Positions 7,742 through 12,001 of a DNA stretch of 12,001 nucleotides are shown piece by piece. Each line of letters starts with the position of its first letter. Positions within the stretch are counted from its first letter, which is position 1. The notes under the pieces are model-generated. The model had not been told where the DNA came from. It ran no database searches and worked only from the letters and a program-made list of their open reading frames with translations. The translations under genes were made by a program, and so were the position numbers. The stretch is from Fusobacteriaceae bacterium UBA2433 (lineage in GTDB: Bacteria > Fusobacteriota > Fusobacteriia > Fusobacteriales > Fusobacteriaceae): assembly GCA_002342785.1 (NCBI GenBank), contig DDQV01000167.1, positions 1-12,001 of the forward strand, in the 5' to 3' direction.

Positions 7742-8074
7742 TTTTTTCCCCCTTAATTTTCAATAAAATTTATTTCACTATATTGTATTACACATGATAA
7801 CGCTCTTTCTAAATTTAGTCAAGAACCTAAAATATGACATAAAAGTTCATTTTTTTAACATAAATATTATTTTTATGTTTATTTTAAAAGTATTTATTTT
7901 TCAAAAAAATTCATTTAAATTATTCTTTCAACATAAAAATGAAAAAAATTTATATTTCATTTTTAAATTTAATATTTTTTAAATAAGAAAATAGATATAA
8001 TTAAAAAAAAAATGATATGATTAAAAAATAAAAAATTCCAGACAAAATTTAAATTACATTAAAGGAAGTGATAT
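7742..8074. other. Divergent spacer between the OPT and pentapeptide-repeat genes
   Basis: Very AT-rich, with long T and A runs. It contains the OPT promoter (7794-7822) and a TATAAT (7996-8001) that may serve the pentapeptide gene, though that -10 lacks a good -35. An 8-bp AT-only hairpin, AACATAAA/TTTATGTT, spans 7857-7879. An open frame at 7794-7982 is low-complexity Phe/Lys/Ile/Asn sequence, covers the promoter and has no ribosome binding site, so I do not call it a gene. Confidence 0.6.
7794..7822 (-). promoter_or_regulatory. Promoter of the OPT-PqqD operon
   Basis: On the minus strand, TTGACT (7817-7822) and TATCAT (7794-7799) are exactly 17 nt apart, each one base from consensus. Transcription would start near 7787, giving a leader of about 45 nt. 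Confidence 0.65.
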
Positions 8075-8578
8075 ATGTATTACGAAGATATGACCTTCAC
8101 TAAGGAAGATTCAGATCTATTAGTTTTTGAAAATAGCGAATTTTTAAATTGTATTTTTAATTCTTGTCAGTTAATTTCTTCTACTTTTAAAGATACTAAA
8201 TTTATAAATTTAAATTTTGAAAATTCTGAACTTATTAGTGGCGATCTAAGTCAACTCAACCAATTTATAATCGAAGTTGGTTTTTATAATTCCTACTTGA
8301 AATATTGCGATTTCAGCAAATTAAATCTTCAAAAGACAAACTTTTTAAATTCTACTTTAAAGGAATGTATGTTTTTTGAAACTAATCTAAGTCAATCTTC
8401 TTTTTATAATTCAGATTTAGAAAAAACATCTTTTGATAGATGTAATCTAGAGAGATCTAATTTTAAAAATGCTATTAATTATCGTATAAATCCCTTAACG
8501 AATCATATTGTAGGAGGTAAATTTTCTTTACCTGATTTAATTGGTTTAGTTAAAGATTTTAATATTATAATAGAATAA
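8075..8578 (+). CDS. Pentapeptide-repeat protein
   Basis: A 167-residue protein made mostly of five-residue repeats with Phe or Leu at the inward central position, predicted to form a right-handed quadrilateral beta-helix. Block one has core residues every five from F18 to L58. After a two-residue phase shift around 59-69, block two runs from F70 to F130 with strict Phe-Leu alternation. The tail (about 134-167, with YRINP, KFSLPDL and the NIIIE end) resembles the C-terminal segment of McbG/Qnr-like pentapeptide proteins as I recall them. Some relatives mimic DNA and protect gyrase, but many have no known role, so gyrase protection is only a possibility here. The start is supported by AAAGGA (8061-8066), 8 nt upstream. 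It is a single-gene unit ending in a hairpin shared with the convergent DUF819 gene. Confidence 0.88.
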   Translation: MYYEDMTFTKEDSDLLVFENSEFLNCIFNSCQLISSTFKDTKFINLNFENSELISGDLSQLNQFIIEVGFYNSYLKYCDFSKLNLQKTNFLNSTLKECMFFETNLSQSSFYNSDLEKTSFDRCNLERSNFKNAINYRINPLTNHIVGGKFSLPDLIGLVKDFNIIIE

Positions 8579-8583
8579 AAATA

Positions 8584-8610
8584 GAAGAGTCCATTGGACT
8601 CTTCATTTTT
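8584..8610. terminator. Bidirectional terminator between pentapeptide and DUF819 genes
   Basis: Perfect 9-bp stem GAAGAGTCC/GGACTCTTC (8584-8592 and 8596-8604) with a 3-nt loop. ATTTTT follows on the plus strand, and the A-rich left flank provides a U-tract on the minus strand. Confidence 0.9.
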
Positions 8611-8620
8611 ATTTACAAAT

Positions 8621-9838
8621 TTATAATGTCATTAAAAGTTTGGCTAGCATAAGAGCAGTTACTGTTCCTATTGCTGATCCAAATATTCCCATCATGAGTC
8701 CTGCTGGAATTAATGCTTCATCATATGTTCCTGCTAAGATTGGTGCTGATACTGATCCACCTATATTAGCTTGAGAAGCTATTCCACAAATATAAAGATC
8801 CAATTTAAATATTTTTGCTAATACTAATAATACTACTAGATGAAATAATAATACTAAAACTCCCGCAATAATATAGATAGCCGCTTGACCCATATCAATT
8901 GTAGAAAAGTCTGTTGCTGTTGCAATTAATCCTACTACTACATATAAAAGTACACTACCTACATGGTCTGTTCCTTTTATTTTCTTTAATGGAGTCATAC
9001 TTCCTAAGATACCAAATATTGTAGCTAAGATTACTACCCATCCAGACCCACTAAAGAATCCTCTTAAACCAGATAAGAAATTAGCACTTGTTAATCCTCC
9101 TGGATTAACTACTTGTTTTCCAAGAACTAATACAATTCCTGCTACTCCAAGACCTAATCCTAATGTTAACATAAAGTCCATAAATTCATAGTCTCTTTTA
9201 TCTTCATTTTTAGCTGCTGTAGCATGTATCTGACCTATAATTTTATCTACTTCATTACTGTCTGCACCAGAAAATTTATTAAATTTTTCTCTCATTGGAG
9301 CTAAACTAATAAGTAATACTAACCAAAATGATGCGCATATATTATCCATTAAAAATGCATATGTAAGTGCTTGTGAACCATCTTTTACTCCTAAACCTGC
9401 TTGAGCAGCAGCCATGTTTGTTGATCCTCCAACCCATGAAGAAGATAAGATTGAAAATGTTTGCCATGCATCTGCATCAAATCTTGATTTTAATGCGATA
9501 AATACAATTATAAATCCAATTAAAATACTAGCCGTTACTGCTAAAAATGAACCCATTAACTTTGGTCCTAATTTAAATACATCTCTAATATCATTTTTCA
9601 ATAATAATAAGAATAGCATCATTGGTAGTAAAAAATATTTTAATTGACCAATAAAACTTGATATTTGTGGTGTTAATTCCCAAACATGCATTGTTGCGCC
9701 TAACATCCCGCCAAAATAAATAAATGTTAATCCCGGTATAACCTTGAATAATTTTAATTTTAATGTTTTCTCACAATACAATACTGCCGTTATGAATAAT
9801 ATCAATAACGAAAAATAACTAAATATACTTGTTATCAT
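8621..9838 (-). CDS. DUF819-family membrane permease
   Basis: A 405-residue polytopic membrane protein of the DUF819 family (YjcL-like), related to the cation:proton antiporter/anion transporter superfamily. The substrate is unknown. Conserved-looking glycine/serine-rich elements occur in both halves: SSSWVGGSTNMAAAQAGLGV (132-151) and ASQANIGGSVSAPILAGTY (354-372), the kind of broken-helix segments that form substrate sites in this fold. A hydrophilic cytoplasmic loop (about 182-220) separates two bundles of about five helices each. The start is supported by AGGAGAGG (9846-9853), 7 nt upstream. It is transcribed away from the Crp/Fnr-family gene at 10099, which makes that protein its best candidate regulator (inference). 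It is alone in its unit and ends at the shared hairpin. Annotation beyond permease would be guesswork. Confidence 0.9.
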   Translation of the reverse strand: MITSIFSYFSLLILFITAVLYCEKTLKLKLFKVIPGLTFIYFGGMLGATMHVWELTPQISSFIGQLKYFLLPMMLFLLLLKNDIRDVFKLGPKLMGSFLAVTASILIGFIIVFIALKSRFDADAWQTFSILSSSWVGGSTNMAAAQAGLGVKDGSQALTYAFLMDNICASFWLVLLISLAPMREKFNKFSGADSNEVDKIIGQIHATAAKNEDKRDYEFMDFMLTLGLGLGVAGIVLVLGKQVVNPGGLTSANFLSGLRGFFSGSGWVVILATIFGILGSMTPLKKIKGTDHVGSVLLYVVVGLIATATDFSTIDMGQAAIYIIAGVLVLLFHLVVLLVLAKIFKLDLYICGIASQANIGGSVSAPILAGTYDEALIPAGLMMGIFGSAIGTVTALMLAKLLMTL

Positions 9839-9892
9839 TTGAATACCTCTCCTTTTTAAATTTATTTTTTATATAATCATACTCACGGACAA

Positions 9893-9898
9893 ATTATA
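9893..9898 (-). promoter_or_regulatory. Candidate -10 element of the DUF819 gene
   Basis: A perfect TATAAT on the minus strand about 55 nt before the ATG. No good -35 sits 16-18 nt upstream, which would suit an activator-dependent promoter. An inverted repeat, TACAAC/GTTGTA, with a 12-nt spacer lies further upstream around 9932-9955. Confidence 0.35.
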
Positions 9899-10058
9899 TC
9901 TTAAAAAATGAAAAAAAGATGTATAGAAAAATACAACTTCATAAATTTTGTTGTAAAACAAAACAATAAATACTGTATTAGTAATATAATAACAATATTA
10001 GATTATTTTTATATGTAATAATAGATAGTTTTTTTTTGAAATTGATGGTAAACTTATA

Positions 10059-10073
10059 TTGATGTTAATATCA
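10059..10073. promoter_or_regulatory. Crp/Fnr-like operator candidate upstream of the regulator gene
   Basis: TTGATGTTAATATCA contains TGAT-N6-ATCA, an inverted repeat with the spacing of classical CRP sites (TGTGA-N6-TCACA) and half-sites similar to FNR (TTGAT). It lies about 25 nt before the Crp/Fnr-family start, where a bound protein would block its own transcription. A TATATT (10055-10060) overlaps its left edge. Confidence 0.4.
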
Positions 10074-10098
10074 GTTATAAATTATATTAGGAGGAAAA

Positions 10099-10788
10099 AT
10101 GTTTAAAGAATATCAAGATTTATTTAAAAGTGAAGAATTGAATACCGTATTAAAATATTTTCTAGATAATTTTTCTTGTCTAGGAAAAATAAAAGAATAT
10201 AAAAAAAATGAATTTATAACTTTTTATACAGGAAAAGAAATTATAATGTTTGAAGAGGGAAATATTGATTTAGGATTGGAAGATTTTTCAGGGAAAGAGT
10301 GTTTATTATACAAAATTTTACATAGTGGAGACCTTATTGGTTATATGGATTTTTTTTCAAGTAATAGTAAATCATGGACTATAAAATTTAGAAAGGATAC
10401 AAGGTTGAGATTTATCTCTAAACAAGAGATAGATAAGTTTTTAGAAGAACACCCTGAGGGTCATAGTTATATATTAAGATATACTATCAGAGCATATAAT
10501 ATTTCTTTAATGCATCTACTTCATAATAGATTTTATTCGACAGAGGAAAGAATTATAGAATTTTTGATTAGAATTTCAGCTTCAAGAGAACCAAATAAAA
10601 ATAAAAATATTTTAATAACTAATTATACCCATCAAAGTATAGGAGATTTTACAAATATATCGAGAAATCTAGTCTCAAAAATATTAAAAAAATTGGAGAA
10701 CCTAGGTTTAATAAAAATAGAATTTAAAAAAATACTTTTAATAGATTTAAATAGGATGGAGCAATATAGAGAAAGTATTAGAAAATAA
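10099..10788 (+). CDS. Crp/Fnr-family transcriptional regulator
   Basis: A 229-residue DNA-binding protein of standard Crp/Fnr length. Residues about 28-115 form the cyclic-nucleotide-binding-like beta-roll, with HSGDLIG (75-81) at the usual Gly-Asp/Glu-Leu-x-Gly turn. A long dimer helix spans about 115-145. The C-terminal winged helix has a helix-turn-helix at about 177-202 (HQSIGDFTNISRNLVSKILK). There are only two cysteines (27 and 68) and no N-terminal FNR-type cysteine cluster, so it is not an oxygen-sensing Fe-S FNR. The Arg-Ser pair that contacts cAMP is not evident after the GDLIG turn, so the effector is unknown. The start is fixed by AGGAGG (10089-10094), 4 nt upstream. It is divergent from the DUF819 permease and probably autoregulated. 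No plus-strand terminator with a T-run follows, so transcripts may run antisense into the structured RNA region. Confidence 0.9.
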   Translation: MFKEYQDLFKSEELNTVLKYFLDNFSCLGKIKEYKKNEFITFYTGKEIIMFEEGNIDLGLEDFSGKECLLYKILHSGDLIGYMDFFSSNSKSWTIKFRKDTRLRFISKQEIDKFLEEHPEGHSYILRYTIRAYNISLMHLLHNRFYSTEERIIEFLIRISASREPNKNKNILITNYTHQSIGDFTNISRNLVSKILKKLENLGLIKIEFKKILLIDLNRMEQYRESIRK

Positions 10789-10829
10789 TAAAAAACCACA
10801 CTATTGGTACTATTGACCTAAGTGTGGTT
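10788..10829 (-). terminator. Minus-strand terminator ending the structured RNA
   Basis: Stem 10821-10829 with 10794-10802 (AACCACACT/AGTGTGGTT read on the minus strand) is followed by TTTT and a T-rich tail toward crp. There is no T-run on the plus-strand side, so it is a terminator for leftward transcription. Its 18-nt loop contains the 10803-10817 arm that pairs with 10957-10971, so terminator and long-range helix would form a pseudoknot or exclude each other. Confidence 0.8.
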
Positions 10830-11095
10830 AATACTGTAATTTCAAGAGAAATAAGAAGATTTACCCCAGCCTTAAAGCTTGTTTTTATGGGCTTTAAGAT
10901 TTATGATACTGACATTAAAACTCGTGAGGGGATTTTTTCCCCCTATTTCTCTCAACACCAATAATACCAATGGTTTTAAGGCTTTATAATTTGCCATATT
11001 TCAGTTATAAGGTGTAAACACAAGGGGAAGTTTTTAGAGGCCCCTTAAAAGGCAAATTAGAGGGAATAATTAAAGATATTTCAGTTATAATTTTG
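10790..11095 (-). ncRNA. Candidate structured RNA of unknown family
   Basis: A gene-free stretch visibly richer in G/C than its flanks, full of helices. Read as minus-strand RNA, 10957-10971 pairs with 10803-10817 (15 bp), and 10938-10955 with 10842-10859 (18 bp). Both helices are continuous only because of G.U wobbles that would be A.C mismatches in a plus-strand transcript, which argues for the minus strand. Further stems are 11051-11059 with 10987-10995 (9 bp), 11041-11046 with 11022-11027, and 10891-10898 with 10871-10878. A minus-strand intrinsic terminator closes the element. It carries two 15-nt direct repeats (10996-11010, 11076-11090). I see no core sequence of tmRNA, RNase P, SRP RNA, T-box or common riboswitches. 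The 5' end is undefined and no convincing promoter was found. It could instead be a structured 3' region of the 11151-11384 ORF. Confidence 0.6.
10996..11090 (+). repeat. Two 15-nt direct repeats (ATATTTCAGTTATAA) 80 nt apart
   Basis: Exact copies at 10996-11010 and 11076-11090. The 10-nt core TCAGTTATAA also occurs at 10071-10080, beside the putative crp operator. Two copies with unequal context are not enough for a CRISPR array. Confidence 0.85.
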
Positions 11096-11150
11096 GAATT
11101 AAAAATATTTAACTATAGACTACTGTATCTTAAAAGCTCTATAGTAATTA

Positions 11151-11384
11151 TTATCTGTATATTCTACTATCTTCATCATAGGTTAAATAGTCCCTTAATT
11201 TTGCAGGTAGTATTTCACTACTTATTCCAATTAATACTCTATATCTACTATTCTTTATTCTAAGTAAATTTTGATAAAATAAACTTTCATCTGCTATTTT
11301 TACAAGATCTTTTCCATTTGAATCTTTTTCTTTTATCAATGTAAATATATATTTTACTAATTGAAAAGTATTGTTAATATACAT
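11151..11384 (-). CDS. Small hypothetical ORF, possibly a 5'-truncated remnant
   Basis: A 77-codon frame. I do not recognise the family. The sequence is protein-like (LVKIADESLFYQNLL, then ILPAKLRDYLTYDEDSRIYR at the end), mixed and charged rather than low-complexity. But there is no ribosome binding site before the ATG, and the frame stays open for 16 further codons upstream (to a stop at 11433-11435) with no better start; that extension also reads like protein (REWNYYFKSDYEYY). This pattern suggests the C-terminal end of a longer gene that lost its beginning, or a gene with a frameshift near 11430. It is separated from the Panacea gene by a terminator and followed by the structured RNA region on the same strand. 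Confidence 0.4.
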   Translation of the reverse strand: MYINNTFQLVKYIFTLIKEKDSNGKDLVKIADESLFYQNLLRIKNSRYRVLIGISSEILPAKLRDYLTYDEDSRIYR

Positions 11385-11467
11385 ATAATATTCATAGTCT
11401 GATTTAAAGTAATAGTTCCATTCTCTACATTTTTATAATTCTAATCTATTATATAGAAAAAAGCAAG

Positions 11468-11492
11468 AAAAAAAGCCTTTTTTCCAAAGGCT
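11468..11492 (-). terminator. Terminator of the Panacea-domain gene
   Basis: Minus-strand stem AGCCTTT/AAAGGCT (11486-11492 with 11474-11480) and 5-nt loop are followed by TTTTTTCTTGC and further Ts. It lies 15 nt after the stop at 11507 and cuts this gene off from the 11151-11384 ORF. Confidence 0.88.
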
Positions 11493-11506
11493 CTTCTATA
11501 TTATTT

Positions 11507-12001
11507 TTAAAATTCTTTAAGCTGGTTACCAAATTTATAATTAATTACTTGATCATTCTTTGTATGAATATATGCTTCTTCTTCATGCATATAATCGCTT
11601 ATTTCTCTATTACCTGTCTTTTTAAATTTTTCAGCAACTTTTTCTAATAGATTTAATTCTTTAGGATTAAATAATTTTTCATTAAATTCACTTAAAGAAG
11701 TTATTTTAGAATAAGTACTTCCATATTCTTTATTTTCTTTTTCTTCTATTTTTATTTTAGTAGATAACTTTAAAATCTCTTCAATTCCTATAGGAACTGC
11801 TCCAAAAGGTTTATGAGTATATACTAATCCAGTAATTCCTTTTTCAGTTGCTTTAAAATTTTTAAAATCTGTATACCACAATAATTTGTTAAGTTTAGTC
11901 TTAAATACATCCTTACAATTATTTACAAAATAAATAATTATATTTTCTATTTTTTCTAAATCTAATCTACACATTCCATTTAATTTTGAATATTCTTTAT
12001 A
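11507..12001 (-). CDS. Panacea-domain (DUF4065, SocA-type) protein, N-terminus outside the window
   Basis: The frame has a Met at 11972-11974 but no stop between there and the window edge; the upstream codons read YKEYSKLNG and join smoothly to the domain. I therefore call it partial, with the true start beyond 12001. There is also no ribosome binding site before the internal Met. Numbered from that Met, KTKLNKLLWYTDF (25-37), GLVYTHKPFGAVP (49-61) and the C-terminal EISDYMHEEEAY (124-135) are typical of the Panacea/DUF4065 fold. Family knowledge: Panacea proteins are antitoxins or proteolytic adaptors (SocA of Caulobacter), paired with varied toxins, and many have an N-terminal helix-turn-helix, here presumably outside. 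The terminator just downstream means any co-transcribed toxin should lie upstream, to the right of the window. Function as antitoxin is inference. Confidence 0.85.
   Translation of the reverse strand, partial: YKEYSKLNGMCRLDLEKIENIIIYFVNNCKDVFKTKLNKLLWYTDFKNFKATEKGITGLVYTHKPFGAVPIGIEEILKLSTKIKIEEKENKEYGSTYSKITSLSEFNEKLFNPKELNLLEKVAEKFKKTGNREISDYMHEEEAYIHTKNDQVINYKFGNQLKEF

Noticed and set aside
7794..7982. 62-codon ORF in the OPT/pentapeptide spacer
   Set aside because: Low-complexity Phe/Lys/Ile/Asn product typical of AT-rich non-coding DNA, no ribosome binding site, and it overlaps the OPT promoter.
10099..10788. FNR-type oxygen sensor or cAMP-responsive CRP
   Set aside because: There is no N-terminal cysteine cluster and no evident cAMP-contacting Arg-Ser pair, so only the family name is justified.
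10996..11090. CRISPR array suggested by repeated ATATTTCAGTTATAA
   Set aside because: There are only two copies, the shared part is only 15 nt, the interval is 65 nt and itself folds into stems. No cas gene is visible.
10790..11095. tmRNA, RNase P RNA, SRP RNA, group I/II intron or T-box
   Set aside because: I looked for the conserved cores I know (tmRNA tag and CCA end, GAGGAAAGTCC of RNase P, the SRP tetraloop domain, group II domain V, T-box AGGGTGGNACCGCG) on both strands and saw none. 6S RNA cannot be excluded by eye, but the asymmetry of the helices does not fit its central bubble well.
10790..11100. Miniature insertion sequence or transposon remnant
   Set aside because: The left hairpin sequence has no inverted partner at the right end, and no target duplication or transposase fragment is visible.
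11151..11384. Toxin partner of the Panacea protein
   Set aside because: A strong terminator separates the two, the ORF has no start signals, and no toxin fold is recognisable.

Overview
The window is very AT-rich, with the poorest composition between genes, strong AGGAGG-type ribosome binding sites, and a gene set (SstT, MntP, bifunctional class A PBP, OPT transporter, DUF819 permease, Crp/Fnr regulator, Panacea-domain protein) that fits a low-GC anaerobe. A signal-peptide-bearing DUF2914 protein hints at a diderm envelope. My best guess is Fusobacteriota (Fusobacterium, Cetobacterium or Ilyobacter type). This is inferred from composition and gene content, not from a marker gene.

Layout: 1-435 is a long AT-rich leader before sstT (+, 436-1671), which ends in a strong terminator. 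mntP (-) and a DUF2914 gene (+) diverge from a shared intergenic region at about 2506-2832. A class A penicillin-binding protein (+, 3344-5404) follows, with its own extended -10 promoter directly behind the DUF2914 terminator. It converges on an OPT transporter/PqqD-like two-gene operon (-, 7741 to 5474) across a long bidirectional terminator. A pentapeptide-repeat protein (+, 8075-8578) and a DUF819 permease (-, 9838-8621) converge on another shared hairpin. A Crp/Fnr-family regulator (+, 10099-10788) diverges from the DUF819 gene and is its obvious candidate regulator.

The right end (10789-12001) looks different. It holds a gene-free but highly structured stretch (about 10790-11095), richer in G and C than its surroundings. 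Two long helices become continuous only as minus-strand RNA, through G.U wobbles, and a minus-strand intrinsic terminator ends it. I read this as an unassigned structured RNA, or a structured 3' region of the small ORF at 11151-11384. Next to it is a Panacea (DUF4065/SocA-type) protein whose reading frame stays open to the window edge. Its N-terminal part, usually a DNA-binding domain in this family, would lie outside.

Themes: solute transport (serine/threonine, Mn2+ export, peptides or metal-peptide complexes, an unknown DUF819 substrate), envelope synthesis, and a possible accessory or toxin-antitoxin-like end. The most unusual points are the minus-strand structured RNA, the stand-alone PqqD/RRE-like protein translationally coupled to an OPT transporter, and the strictly alternating Phe/Leu core of the pentapeptide protein.
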